Shown: positions 42,839 to 55,190 of the stretch, piece by piece
Position numbering within the stretch: the stretch's first letter is position 1
Layout of the letters: the number at the start of each line of letters is the position of its first letter
Origin: Closterium sp. NIES-65
Taxonomy: Eukaryota; Streptophyta; Zygnematophyceae; Desmidiales; Closteriaceae
Length of the DNA stretch: 64,000 bases
Assembly: GCA_948144175.1 (NCBI GenBank)
Contig: CANXME010002498.1
Coordinates: forward strand, 1 to 64,000
Direction: 5' to 3'
Program-made: the position numbers and the translations under genes
Notes under the pieces: model-generated
The model's input: the letters and a program-made list of their open reading frames with translations, nothing else
Database searches by the model: none
Told to the model about the DNA's origin: nothing

Positions 42839-42840
42839 TA

Positions 42841-42905
42841 TAATCAATCTATCTTGCTCTCACACACTAGTGCAAGGTGGTTCAACAAGTTTACTATACG
42901 CTTCC
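42841..42905 (+). repeat. E2 3' LTR, second piece
   Basis: Continues the LTR (TAATCAATCTATCTTGCTC) to TATACGCTTCC, where the hAT-like element enters. Confidence 0.75.
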
Positions 42906-42932
42906 CAAGCCCTCAGAAGTCAGACTTTTTTC

Positions 42933-43062
42933 TGTCGAACTTCTATGCTATAGCCTGTTTAGGCTGTAGTGGGGTAGTCAATATGGGGTACAACACTTTA
43001 GGGTTTTCTACTTGTACTCCTCATGCTGCTCAATGCAATCATTCCTTCCTCAAATTCTCACA
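42933..43062 (+). repeat. C 5' LTR, 130 bp
   Basis: TGTCGAACTT...TTCTCACA, followed by the tRNA-Met-type primer site. Confidence 0.8.
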
Positions 43063-43105
43063 TGGTATAGAGCAGGTTCCCTAGTGGGAACGCTTCCTAA
43101 GGGCC

Positions 43106-44090
43106 CACCACGAAAAAAAATTCTGCCCGGAGAGCGCTTCTCTCCTGCCCGAGTCGCGCCCCGTCTGCCCTCCCTCCCGTCGCGTCCCTAGCCCTTAGCG
43201 GCCCGTCGCGCCCTCCTCAGGCCCCTAGCGGCCCCTTTCGCGGCCCCTTGCGCCCCCTCTCACGGCCCCGTCGCCACCTTGCCGGCCCCGTTGCCGACCC
43301 AAGCGGCCCTGTCGCCGCCCTATCTACCCCGTCGCCGACCCTACCGGCCCCGTCGCCGCCCTAAGCGGCCCCGTCGCCGCCCTATCGGCCCCGTCGCCGA
43401 CCCTTGCAGCCCCGTCGCCGCCCTGCCGGCCCCGTCGCCACCCTACGCGGCCCCGTCACCGACCCTACCGGCCCCGTCGCCACCCTACGCGGCCCCGTCG
43501 CCGACCCTACCGGCCCTGTCGCCGCCCGACCGGCCCCGTCGCCACCCTGTCGGCCCCGTCGCCGACCGTAGCGGCCCCGTAGCCACTCCAAGCGGCCCCG
43601 ACGCTGCCCTATCGGCCCCATCCCCGACCCTACCGGCCCCGTCGCCGCCCTAAGCGGCCCCGTCGCCGCCCTATCGGCCCCGTCGCCGACCCTTGCGGCC
43701 CCGTCGTCGCCCTGCCGGCCCCGTCGCCGCCCTCAGCGGCCCCGACGCCGACCCTACCGTTCCCACCGCCGCCTTACGCGGCTCCGTCGCCGACCCTACC
43801 GGCCCGGTCGCCGCCCTCAGCGGCCCCGTCTCCGCCCCTTCACGGCCCCGTCGCCGCCTCTACCGCCCCCTTCAACGCCGCCAGCAGCCCAGTAGCCGAG
43901 GCGCCCGACAGCCGAGCCGCCGAGTCGCACAGCAGCTGAGCCGCCGAGCCGCCCAGCAGCCGAGCCGCCGAGCTGCCGCGCCACCCAGCATCCGCGCCGC
44001 CGAGCCCCCCAGCCGCCGAGCCGCCCAACAGCCGAGCCGCCGCGCTGCCCAGCAGCCGAGCTGCCGAGCCGACCTTCCTTCCTGCGCGCC
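43106..44090 (+). repeat. C leader, CGGCCCCGTCGCCGACC array
   Basis: Tandem ~18-21-bp units of GGCCCCGTCGCCGACCCTAC and GGCCCCGTCGCCGCCC, then GCCGAGCCGCCGAGC repeats (43890-44080), then the gag ATG at 44145. The 5' UTR is about 1 kb and repeat-built. Confidence 0.7.
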
Positions 44091-44144
44091 CCGGCCCTAC
44101 TTCCCTGGAGTGGTGAGCTCACTCCCTGATAGACCACTGCAGTC

Positions 44145-45362
44145 ATGGCTACCCCCAGTGTGCTTACCTTTGATACTGAGGGTCGTGCTGTTGACTTTGA
44201 GGTCTGGGTCGATGACCTCCAGCTCTTCTTACAGTGAGATAGGGCGGACGGACTCTCCCTGTTCGATCTCACCTCTGGTGTCTCTCCTGCCCCGCCTGCT
44301 ACTGCTGACAGCACAGTTCGCTCACAGTGGGCCACGCGCGATGCTGCTGCACGTCTTGCTGTGCGTCGCCACTTATCGACCACTGAGCGTGCGCACTTTA
44401 GCCAGTACAAGAGTGCTAAGACCTTGTACGACGCTGTAGTTGCACGCTACTCTTCCCCTGCCAATGTTGCACTTAGCCGCCTCATGCTGCCTTTACCACA
44501 ATCGCTGACCTCATTACGCACCTTCGCACTAGTGACACTCGCTACCGCGCTGCGCTTCCCGCTAAGTTTTGTGCCAAGAACCCCCCCCCCCCCCATGTAC
44601 ATCACCCTCTACTACATAGTCACCCGGCTCCCTGACTCCCTTCGCTTAGTCAGGGACCACTTCCTCTCAGTTTTCCCCACCACACTCACTGCTGACCTCC
44701 TCGAGGAGCGCCTCCTAGTAGCAGAGAAGAGCATAGTTGCTGTAGGAGCCTCTCATGGTGACCCTCGCACCCCCATCTTTGAGGGGTGTTTTCCCTCCCC
44801 CCTCTTTCCCTCTGTTGCTTCTGCTGTTGCGGCCGACCTCGTTGGCTCCGAGTCGGTCGCCGGTGCGTCTGTCCCTAGCGGGAAGCGCCGCACCGGCAAG
44901 GGCAAGGGGGGCAAGGGCGCTGGGGGGGCCTGTGGGGGCGGTGAAGGTGGTGATGGAGGCGGTGGAGGGAGTGGGGGTGGTGGTGGGAGTGGTGGCGGGG
45001 GTGGAGGTGTTGGTTGCAGCAGTGGAGGCGAAAGAGGCGGCGGTAGTGGCGGAGGGAGCGGAGGCGGCGGCGGTGGCGGAGGCGGCGGAGGTGGCAGAGG
45101 CGGCGGAGGTGGTGGTGGAGCTGGTCGCGGCTCTGCGCAGAGGAGTGGCTCCGGTGGTGGTTTGCGCCAGCAGCAGAAGCGCGGTCGTGAGACCCTGTCC
45201 CCTCAGCAACTTCGTGAGTGGTACGCTGGGCGTCAGCGGGGTGGGGGTACTGGTCCCTGCACCAACGTCCTCCGTAGAGGCGACCGCGCTGGTGAGCAGT
45301 GCGGGGGCACGCACTCCACCCAGCGCTGCTTCGGCCGCCTGACGGACGCTTGGTGTCATTAG
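44145..45362 (+). pseudogene. C gag
   Basis: ATG 44145 opens MATPSVLTFDTEGRAVDFEV. A TGA at 44235 follows LFLQ. A run of 14 C (44581-44594) lies at the family frameshift site. The Gly-rich tract (about 44930-45130) and the knuckle CTNVLRRGDRAGEQC...H...C follow (CT is read as CTN here), and a TAG at 45360 replaces Gln of the CHQF motif. Confidence 0.75.
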
Positions 45363-47172
45363 TTCTCTGACGCCACTGAGATCCCTCGCTGGGGAGAGCT
45401 GTCTAGGGCGGGGGTAGCTATCTTTGATCTTGACTATGATGTTATTCTTACTGCCATGTATGATGTGTCTGCTAGTGATGAGGGTGACTATTACCTGTGT
45501 GTTCCGCCTGACCCGGGCATTGAGGCTGCTGCTCTAGGTGCTAGTGAGACTGCTGCTCCAGGTGCTAGTGAGTCTGCTTCCCCAGGTGCTGGTGAGTCTG
45601 CTCTCTAAGGTACCACGTCGACTCAGGCCTTGCACATCTTCACCCTTGACTCGGGTGCTTCCCGCTCCTTCTTTTGAGACCGCACCACGCTTACGCCGCT
45701 TAGTCGGCCGGTTGCGGTCTCCCTGGCGGACCCCTCTCGGGGTCCTGTCCTTGCTAGCTTCTCCACTGTCTTACCGTGCCTGGCAGCCCCCTCTGGCACC
45801 CTGTCAGGTCTCTACCTACCCTCGTTCTCTACGAACTTGGTGAGTGGAGCTGATCTACAAGATTGGGGGGTTGACTAGTTCACACCTGCGAGTCAGCGGG
45901 TGACCCACTATATGTGTGCTCGGACGGGCCGACACTTGGCCACATTTACCCGTCAGACGGGGTCGAGCCTGTACACACTGACAACTGAGTCTCCTCCTGT
46001 TACTGAGTCTGGTCATGTAGCTGCGTCGAGTCAGGTGTTTGTTGCAGCGTCCAGGTATGGTCCTGAGTCTGCGCCCTGCTCGTGTCGTCTCCTGTCCCAC
46101 GAGACTCTCCTTTGGCACCACCGCCTTGGTCACCCCTCCCTGCCTCGTCTCCGAGGCATGGCCTCCCGTGTCCTTGTCTCTGGTCTCCCCCGATCCCTCC
46201 CTCCCCTACCTCTAGGGCCGGCCCCTACCTACGTCCCCTGCGTCGAGGGGCGGCAGCGCGCCGCTCCTCACTCCTCCAAGTTTCCTCCGACAGAGGCTCC
46301 CCTGCAGACTCTTCACATGGACGTGTGGGGCCCCGCCCGTGTCCGAGGCCATGGTCACGAGCGTTACTTCCTGTTGGTGGTTGACGACTACTCGCGTTAC
46401 ACCACAATGTTCCCCTTGCGCAGCAAGGGTGACGTCACTGAGGTGTTGATCGAGTGGATCCGCGCAGCTCGTCTCCAGCTCAGAGAGACAGTTTCGGCTC
46501 GGACTTTCCCGTTCTGCGTCTGCACTCTGACAGAGGCGGAGAGTTTTCCTCTGCCCGTCTGGGAGCCTTCTGTTGTGCACAGGGCATCCGCCAGACCTTC
46601 ACGCTTCCGGCCTCTCCACAGCAAAATGGGATTGCTGAGCGCCGCATTGGCATGGTCATGGACGTCGCTCGTACGTCCATGATCCATGCGGCTGCTCCCC
46701 ATTTTCTGTGGCCGTTTGTGGTTCAGTACGCGGCGCATCAGCTCAACCTTCAGCCCCGGGTCTCCTTGCCAGAGACCTCCCCCACCTTGCGGTGGACGGG
46801 GAAGGTTGGCGATGCGTCTGCGTTTCGGGTCTGGGGATCTCGGGCGTTTGTCCGCGACTTGTCTGCGGACAAGCTGTTCCCCCGTGCGGTTCCCTGCATC
46901 TTCCTTGGCTTCCCCCCTGACGAGCCTGGTTGGCGGTTCTACCACCCCACCTCGCGCCGTGTTCTGTCCTCACAGGACGTCACCTTTGATGAGTTGGTGC
47001 CTTACTACCATCTCTTCCCCTACCGCACTGCGCCCCTCCCCCCGCCGCCGCTCTTACTTGCGCCAGGTCCTCCCCCGGTAGACCCCCTCCCCGCTCAGGG
47101 TCCTGCCCCGTCAGGTGTGTCCTAGGTAGACGCAGTTGAGCCTGTCGAGGTAGCTGTTGACTTTGGTACTGC
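45363..47172 (+). pseudogene. C protease and integrase
   Basis: Protease LDSGASRSFF is readable but followed by TGA in place of Arg. TAG at 45876 replaces a Gln. Integrase shows WHHRLGHPS, HMDVWGP, LHSDRGGEF and NGIAERR, with a frame change near 46490 in the central part. The frame ends at GVS-stop (47123) just before D2. Confidence 0.75.
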
Positions 47173-47177
47173 TAGGG

Positions 47178-49015
47178 TGTCAGAATATATCTGTAATTGC
47201 CTGTAGCTGTAGTTAGTGTAGTTATTATAAACTTTGTTTGGTGGTGCACCTTCTTTGTTCCTTTGCTATATGTTCTTGCAGACCTATAGTGAAGCACCAT
47301 TCTCTCCTTTCAACTTTCTCGACATTAATCTTCAACCCTATACCTAAGCTACTAAGACACTCACTCGCAATGGCTCCTAAGCCTAAGTCACGCTAGTATC
47401 TCAACATGGTATTCAGAGCAGGTACCTTCCTGCTGCCTTCCTGCTTCCGCTGCCTATCGTCCTGCTGCACGCCTCGGGCGGGCGCACGGCGATTTTCTGC
47501 CCGCCGTGTGCTCGGGGCGCACGGCGGGCTTCTGCCTGTTGCTGCCCGTGCCTGTGCTGCCCATTGCTGCCTGTACTGCTCGTTGCCGCCCTTTGCTGCC
47601 CGTGCCTATGCTGCCCGTTGCCGCCTGTTGCTGCCCGAGCCTGTGCTGCCCGTTGCCGCCCGTCGCTGCCCGTGCCTGTGCTGCCCGTTGCCGTCCGTTG
47701 CTGCCCGTGCCTGTGCTGCCCGTTGCCGCCCGTTGCTGCCCGTGCCTGTGCTGCCTGTTGCCGCCCGTTGCTGCCCGTGCCTGTGCTGCCTGTTGCTACC
47801 CGTGCCTGTGCTGCCTGTTGCCGCCCGTTGCTGCCTGTGCCTTTGCTGCCCGTTGCTGAATGTTGCTGCCCGTGCCTGTGCTGCCCGTTGCTGCCTGTTG
47901 CTGCCTGTGCCTGTGCTGCCCGTTGCTGCTTGTTGCTGCCCGTGCCTGTGCTGCCCGTTGCTGCCTGTTGCTGCCTGTGCCTGTGCTGCCCGTTGCCGCC
48001 CATTGCTGCCCGTGCCTGTGCTGCCCGTTGCCGCCTGTTGCTGCCCGAGCCTGTGCTGCCCGTTGCCGCCCGTTGCTGCCCGTGCTTGTGCTGCCCGTTG
48101 CCGCCCGTTGCTGCCCGTGCCTGTGCTGCCCGTTGCTGCCCGTGCCTGTGCTGCCTGTTGCCGCCCGTTGCTGCCCGTGCCTGTGCTGCCTGTTGCTGCC
48201 CGTGCCTGTGCTGCCTGTTGCTGCCCGTTGCTGCCTGTGCCTGTGCTGCCCGTTGCTGCCTGTTGCTGCCCGTGCCTGTGCTGCCCGTTGCTGCCTGTTG
48301 CTGCCTGAGCCTGTGCTGCCCGTGCCTGTGCTGCCCGTCGCCGCCCGTTGCTGCCCGTGCCTGTGCTGCCTGTGCCTATGCAGCCCCTGCTCTTCCCCCT
48401 CCCCCTTCTTCGTCTGCCTGCTGCGCGTGCAGCCGTGGAACAGAGGCTATGGGGGTGGCGGGTATGGGGGTGATGGGTGTGTGTGATCCCCTTCCCCTCC
48501 TCGTCCTTTCTCTCCCACTGCTGCAACTGCTGCTGGGGGGGTGGGTGTGAGGGTGTGGAGGAGCTGGGGGAGAGGTGCTAGGGTTGTCGAGGAGTGTGGA
48601 AGGGGGAGTTGGAGGACTGAGGAAGGTTCCAGGAAGCAGCCGCCTTGGAGCCAGCAGCTTCACCTGCCAGCAGCTTCTCCTCATATAGTCCCTCCTCCTC
48701 ACTTGCCCTCTCCTTCTGTTGCGCTTGGTGTACCCCTTCAGGGGGTGTCTCTGCATTAGCTTCTGCTGCAAGCAGTTATGGGGGAGTGTCAGAATATATC
48801 TGTAACTGCCTATAGCTGTAGTTAGTGTAGTTATTATAAACTTTGTTTGGTGGTGCACCTTTTTTGTTCCTTTGCTATATGTTCTCGCAAACCTATAGTG
48901 AAGCACCATTCTCTCCTTTCAACTTTCTCGACATTCATCTTCAACCCTAAACCTAAGCTACTAAGACACTCACTAGCAATGGCTCCTAAGCCTAAGTCAC
49001 GCTAGCATCTCAACA
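47178..49015 (+). mobile_element. D2: LARD-like LTR element, 1.84 kb
   Basis: LTRs 47178-47406 and 48787-49015 (229 bp each), TSD TAGGG (47173-47177, 49016-49020), primer site TGGTATTCAGAGCAGG at 47407. No gag or pol. The interior (47540-48390) is a ~35-bp tandem repeat of CCCGTTGCTGCC and CGTGCCTGTGCTG. LTR resembles that of D1 in many blocks. Cys-rich ORFs of up to about 330 codons there are repeat artefacts. Confidence 0.85.
47540..48390 (+). repeat. ~35-bp tandem repeat in D2
   Basis: Units combine CCCGTTGCCGCCCGTTGCTG and CCCGTGCCTGTGCTG; open in several frames. Confidence 0.7.
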
Positions 49016-49020
49016 TAGGG

Positions 49021-51863
49021 GTGCTGTGCCTGCGGGTGCCGGGTCTGGGGGTGCTGAGACTCGGGGTGCTGAGTCTGGGGGTGCTGAGCCTGGGGGTGCG
49101 GAGCCTGTGGGTGCTGAGCCTGGGGGTACGGAGCCTGGGGGTGCTGAGCCTGGGGGTAGGGAGCCTGGGGGTGCTGAGCCTGGGGGTGCGGAGCCTGGGG
49201 GTGCTGGGTCTACTCGTGTGGCCTCTGGCGGTGCTTCATCGAGGCGGGAGCTACTCTCTCCGCAGGAGCTGCGCGAGTGGTTTGCCCGGCGCTGGAGCCG
49301 TGCTGCTGGAGCTGGAGGTACTCTTGTTGCTGCTGGTCTTGGAGGTGCACGTCATGGCGGTTCTGGAGCTGCTGGGACTGGGAGTCCTGCTGGAGGTGCT
49401 ACAGGAGCTAGAGCTGCTGGAGCTGGAGCTGCTGGAGCTGGAGCTGCTGGAGGTGTTGGCGCTGGAGCTGCTGGAGGTGTTGGCACTGGTGGTTCTGCTG
49501 GCGCTGGTGCTTCTGAGGGTGCTGGAGTAGGCGCTGTTGGAGCTGGAGGTGATGTTGGCGCTGGTGCTGCCACTGGGGGTACTGGTGCTGTCCCTGCTGG
49601 TTCTGGATGCGCCGCGCGGCTGAGGCCGTACTTCGTTCCGCTCCTTGAGCAGGTTCTTGGTCTCCCGCCCTCTACTGGTCCTGCTCCTCCTGTCCAGTCG
49701 CGGTCACAGTTACAGCCTGCCTCCCCCCTGCCTGCTCTTTCTCCCTACACTGGTCCTACTGGAGGTCTTCCTGAGCGTCGTGAGCCAGCGTCTCATCCTG
49801 CGTCGCCTGTTCGTGCTGCTCACACTAGTGGTCGTGCTCCGCGTCCGCGTCCTCTTGCGGTCCCCGGCAAACACCAGATGGCACTGCGTCCTTCCACTGC
49901 TCCTCTGCGTGTCCCGTTGCCGTCTCCTCCAGAGTCCTCTCTTCCTACTCTTGCTGACCCTGAGTCTCACTCTCTTCGTGCTGCCAGTCCTACTGTCACG
50001 CGTCTCCTGGCTACTGTTGTCACTGACCCTTCTTTTGAGTCCACTGCTGCGTCTGCCTTAGTTGCTGAGCTTGTCGACTTTGCTGCTCGCTAACGTCAAG
50101 ACTACGCTGCTAGTCTTGTGGCTGAGTCTGAGTCTGTCCGTCCTCCGTCCATCAGCGGTGAGTGTGCTCTTAGCACGGACGTCCTTGAGGACAGGAAGGA
50201 GGAGTTCTAGTGTTTTGCTGCTGCTTTGCCTCATCTCGTGTCCACGCTGATTGCCCCTGAGGGAGACCCGGATGCACCAGACATCCCGACTCCTCGATCG
50301 TACGCTGAGGCGATCGAGGGTCCCTACTCCTCACAATGGTAGTCAGCCACGGACGCAGAGATGGATTCGTGGAAGTCCACAGACACCTACGTCGACGAGG
50401 TTCCCCCACCTGGGGCGAATATCGTCAATGGCATGTGGATTTTCAGGGTGAAGCAGCCGCCGGGTTCTCCGCCTGTCTTCAAGGCGCGTTACGTGGCTCG
50501 AGGCTTCTGTCAGCGGCAGGGAGTTGACTACATTCAGACCTTCTCCCCTACCTCGAAGATGACCACTCTTCGGGTGCTGCTGCACATAGCCGCTCAGCGC
50601 GACTACGAGCTTCACTCTCTTGACTTCAGCACAGCTTTCTTGCAGGGCAGTCTGCACGAGGAGATCTGGCTGCGCCGCCCACCTGGCTTCACAGGGTCGT
50701 TCCCTCCTGGTACCCAGTGGAGCCTCCGGCGGCCAGTCTACGGTCTCCGCCAGGCGCCCCGTGAGTGGCACGACACACTGAGGACTACACTTGCAGCTCT
50801 TGGGTTTGCTCCTTCTACTGCCAACCCGTCGCTATTTCTGCGCACCGACACCTCTTTGCCGCCGTTCTACATCCTCGTGTACGTCGACAACTTGGTCTTT
50901 GCCACTGCTGACACTGCTGGACTCGCCTACGTGAAGTCCGAGCTGCAGAAGAGACACACATGCCCAGACCTGGGTGAACTGCGCAGCTACCTTGGCTTGC
51001 AGATCACCCGGGACAGAGCACAGCGCACCATTACCCTGACTCAGTCACACATGGTGCAGCAGGTCCTTCAGCGCTTCGACTTCACGTACTCCTCGCCTCA
51101 GGCCACTCCTCTGTCTACTCGCCACTAGCTCTCAACTCTGCCTTCGGATGAGTCCGTAGAGCCGAGTGGCCCGTACCCAGAGCTTGTTGGCTGCCTCATG
51201 TACTTGATGACCTGCACACGACCTGACCTAGCATACCCTCTTAGCATCTTGGCACGCTATGTGGCTCCTGGTAGACACCAACCAGAGCACATGGCTGCAG
51301 CGAAGAGGGTGTTGCGCTACTTGTGCAGTACGTCGGGCATGGGGCTAGTGCTTGGAGGGCGACGTCCAGTGGTCCTCACAGGTCACGCAGACGCTTCTTG
51401 GGCTGACGACCAGGCTACGCAGCGGTCGTCACAGGGTTACACCTTCAGCCTTGGTTCCGGCTCTGTCTCGTGGTGGTCTACCCGCTCGTCTTCTGTTCTC
51501 GGCTCTAGCTGTGAGGCCGAGATCTACACAGGGGCCATGGCTGCACAGGAGCTACACTGGCTCATCTACCTGCTGACTGACCTAGGAGAGCCGCCTCGTT
51601 CTCCTCCAGTTCTGTACGTAGACAACAAGGCCATGCTGGCCTTGTGCCGGGAGCACAGACTGGAGCACAGAACGAAGCACATTGCTCTTCGCTACTTCCT
51701 TGCTCGTGAGCTGCAGCAGCGCGGTCAGCTGCGCCTTGCTTACGTGGCCTCTGAGGCCAACACTGCTGATATCTTTACCAAGGCACTTCCGCCTTGTGAT
51801 CATCAGTGCTTTTGTACTATGCTAGGTCTTGTGCCTACTTGGCCTCACTTGCTTACCTCTTGA
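49021..51863 (+). pseudogene. C linker, RT and RNase H
   Basis: Linker [12 protein letters not shown] resumes after D2. RT has a TAA near 50092, TAGs at 50208 and 50340 (both Gln sites) and near 51126. The catalytic box reads YVDN (50880-50891) instead of YVDD, which removes the second catalytic Asp. RNase H (GHADASW, SCEAEIYTG, YVDNKAM) is open from 51198 to the HLLTS stop at 51863. Confidence 0.8.
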
Positions 51864-52096
51864 CTTTGCTTGTAATTTGATCTATATATACCTGCACTTG
51901 CATGCTTACCCTTGCTAGGCTGAGTTCACTGCCTTTCTTGTTCTTCTTGATATATAACTCTGCATGTGAACTGGCCTTGTGGCCTTGTGCTTGTGCTCAG
52001 AATGTGTGGTGACGTTGTGATCCACCCTGGGCTTGCCTTGCTTCTCTTGACTGATCTTGTGACCCCTTGTTCTCCCCCACTTTGCCTATGGGGGTG

Positions 52097-52226
52097 TGTC
52101 GAACTTATATGCTATAGTCTGTTTAGGCTGTAGTGGGGTAGTCAATATGGGGTACAACACTTTAGGGGTTCCTACTTTTACTCCTCATGTTGCTCAATGC
52201 AATCATTCCTTCCTCAGATTCTCACA
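52097..52226 (+). repeat. C 3' LTR, 130 bp
   Basis: Preceded by polypurine CTATGGGGGTG, followed by TSD TTTTC. Confidence 0.8.
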
Positions 52227-52231
52227 TTTTC

Positions 52232-52652
52232 TCTGATTTGGACTTTTTTCTATGATATTTCAGATTTTTTTTCTTGTGTACTCTGATAAAATCAGACTTA
52301 TTTGGGCCTCAACTCTGAAATTTTCAGACTTTTTTAAAGGCTAACTCTAAGAGTTCAGAGTTTTCTGAGAGTGTACTCTTATAATTCAGAGTACAAACGC
52401 GTCCTTAACTGGTGATTCGGAGTTCAGGTCACAGCAGATTCGCACTGACACAGCAAATCCGAGTCTTACAGCACTAGATTTTCGCCCAATCATAGGAAAA
52501 TCGCTCTGACACAACAGATTTGCGCTATCAGAGTACAACAATCTTCGCCCAATCACAACAAAATTTCCCTGACATTGTAGACTCGCCCTGACACACATAT
52601 TTGCCGTGTCAGAGCATGTTTCGATAGCAGATGAATGAAACATTGAATACAG
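52232..52652. repeat. hAT-like element middle, TCTGA-rich
   Basis: Non-coding, dense in TCTGA, CAGAC and CCTGACA motifs. It is the interior of the hAT-like element between C and M. Confidence 0.6.
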
Positions 52653-52780
52653 TGTGAAACAAGTAAACAGGAATGAAATGACTAAGGAAAGATTGGGTAC
52701 AAATACAACCCTAGAAACCCTGTACCCCATATGTGCTACCCCACTATAGCCTACAGCAACTATGTCATATAAATCTGACA
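52653..52780 (-). repeat. M 3' LTR, 128 bp
   Basis: One substitution relative to the 5' LTR at 59975-60102. Confidence 0.85.
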
Positions 52781-52991
52781 CACCCCCATAGGCAAAGTGG
52801 GGGAGAACAAGGGGTCACAAGACTAGTCAAGTAAAGCAAAGCAGAGCAAGCTCAGGGTGGATCACAATGTCACCACACAGTCCGAGCACAAGAGCAGGGC
52901 CAGAGGCCAGTTCACATGCAGGAGTACAGACATATATATATAAAACTAGACAAGCAAGAGCAGGTATATATATGTCACAGTACAAGTAAAG

Positions 52992-55190
52992 TCAAGAGGA
53001 GAGCAAGTGAGGCAAGACAGGCACAAGACCCAGCTGCGTGCAGAGGCGCTGATGGTCACAAGGCGCGAGTGCCTTGGTGAACACATCAGCAGTGTTGGCC
53101 TCAGAGGCCACGTACGCAAGCCGCAACTGTCCACGCTGCTGCAGCTCACGAACAAGGAAGTAGCGAAGAGCAATGTGCTTCGTTCTGTGCTCCAGACGCT
53201 GCTCTTGACACAAGGCCAGCATGGCCTTGTTGTCTACGTACAGCACTGGAGGAGAACAAGGCGGCTCTCCAAGGTCAGTCAGCAGGTAGGTGAGCCAGCG
53301 AAGCTCCTGTGCAGCCATGGCCCCAGCGTAGATCTCAGCCTCACAACTGGAGCTGAGAACCGAAGACGAGCGAGTAGCCCGCCACGAGACAGAGCCGGAA
53401 CCAAGACTGAAGGTGTAACCCTGTGACGACCGCTGCGTAGCCTGGTCGTCAGCCGAAGAAGCGTCCGCGTGCCCTGTAAGGACCACTGGACTCCGCCCTC
53501 CAAGCACTAGCCCCATGCCCGACGTACTGCACAGGTAGCGCAACAACCTCTTCGCTGCAGCCATGTGCTCTGGTCGGTGTCTCCCAGGAGCAACATAGCG
53601 TGCAAGAATGCTCAGAGGGTATGCAAGGTCAGGTCGTGTGCAGGTCATCAGGTACATGAGGCAGCCAACAAGCTCTGGGTACGGGCCACTCGACTCTACG
53701 GACTCATCCGAAGGCAGAGCTGAGAGCGAGTGGCGAGTAGACAGAGGAGTGGCCTGAGGCGAGGAGTACGTGAAGCCGAAGTGCTGAAGGACCTACTGCA
53801 CCATGTGTGACTAAGTCAAGGTAATGGTGCGGCGTGCTCTGTCCCGAGTGATCTGCAAGCCAAGGTAGCTGCGCAGTTCACCCAGGTCTGTGCACGTGTG
53901 TCTCTTCAACAGCTCGGACTTCACGTAGGCGAGTCCAGCAGTGTCTGCTGTGGCAAAGACCAAGTCGTCGACGTACACGAGGATGTAGAACGGCGGCAGA
54001 GAAGTGTCGGTGCGCAGAAACAGCGACGGGTCAGCAGTAGAAGGAGCGAACCCAAGAGCCGCAAGCGTAGTCCTCAGTGTGTCGTGCCACTCATGCGGTG
54101 CCTGGCGGAGACCGTAGACTGGCCGTCGGAGGCTCCACTGGGTGCCAGAAGGGAAAGTTCCAGTGAAGCCAGGTGGACGGCGCAGCCAGATCTCCTCGTG
54201 CAGGCTACCCTGCAGGAACGCAGTGCTGAAGTCGAGAGAGTGAAGCTCGTAGTCGCGCTGAGCGGCTATGTGCAGCAGCACCCGAAGAGTGGTCATCTTC
54301 GGGGTGGGAAAGAAGGTCTGAAAGTAGTCAACTCCCTGCCGCTGACTGAAGCCACTAGCAACGTACCGCGCCTTGAAGACAGGTGGAGAGCCCGGCGGCC
54401 GCTTCACCCTGAAGATCCACATGCCACTGACGATGTTCGCCCCAGGAGGGGGAACTGCGTCAACGTAGGTGCCTGTGGACTTCCAGGAAGCCATCTCTGC
54501 ATCCATAGCTGCCTGCCACTGAGACGAGTAGGGACCCTCTACGGCCTCCGCGTAAGAGCGCGGAGTCGGGATGTCTAGTGCATTCGGGTCTCCCTCAGGA
54601 GCAAGCAGTACAGACGCGAGATGAGGTGAAGCAGCCGCCAGACACTGTAACTCCTCTTGCCTGTCCTCTAGGACGTCCGTGCCAAGAGCACACTCACCCC
54701 CGACGGACGGAGGACAGTCAGACGCTGACTCAGAAACAAGACTAGCAGCGTAGTCTAGACGACAGCGAGCAGCAAAGTCGACGAGCTCAGCGATAAGGGC
54801 AGACGCAGCAGTGGACTCAAAAGAGGGGTCAGTGACGACAGTAGCAAGGAGACGCGTGACAGTAGGACTCGCAGCACGAAGAGAGTCCGACTCAGGATCG
54901 GCAAGCGCAGGAAGAGAGGACTCAGGAGGAGAAGGCAAAGGGGCACGCAGAGGAGCAGTGGACGGACGCAGAGACATCCGGTGTGTGCTAGGGACAGGAG
55001 GAGGACGCTGACGCGAACCGCGACCACTAGTGCGAGCAGCACAAACAGGCGACGCAGGACGAGACGCAGGCTCACGACGCTCAGCAAGACCCCCAGTAGG
55101 ACCAGTGTAAGGAGAGGGAGCAGGCAGTGGAGAGGAAGGCTCCAATAGGGACTGCGACTGGACAGGCTGTGGACACTCTACCGGAGGAGA
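52992..55190 (-). pseudogene. M RT and RNase H
   Basis: The RT frame is open from about 55145 to 53811 with WIFRVKRPPGSPPVFKARYV, DFSTAFLQGSL and an intact YVDD near 53964-53975. TAGs at 53811 and 53793 replace two Gln of the TLTQSHMVQQ motif. RNase H continues at 53657-52992 with GHADASS, SCEAEIYAG and YVDNKAM and ends HLLSS. Confidence 0.8.

Larger units (their letters stand above)
42933..52226 (+). mobile_element. Ty1/copia element C (contains D2)
   Basis: LTRs 42933-43062 and 52097-52226 (130 bp each, about seven differences), TSD TTTTC (42928-42932, 52227-52231), primer site TGGTATAGAGCAGG at 43063. Same family as A, B, M and R. The D2 element splits its linker at 47178-49015. The most damaged member: many stops and an altered RT active site. 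Confidence 0.85.

Noticed and set aside
47406..48550. Cys-rich ORFs of up to about 330 codons in D2
   Set aside because: Artefact of the ~35-bp tandem repeat, open in multiple frames on both strands.
42906..52226. C and D2 as separate, side-by-side elements
   Set aside because: D2 is flanked by TAGGG on both sides within the C linker, and C sequence resumes exactly after it, so it is nested.
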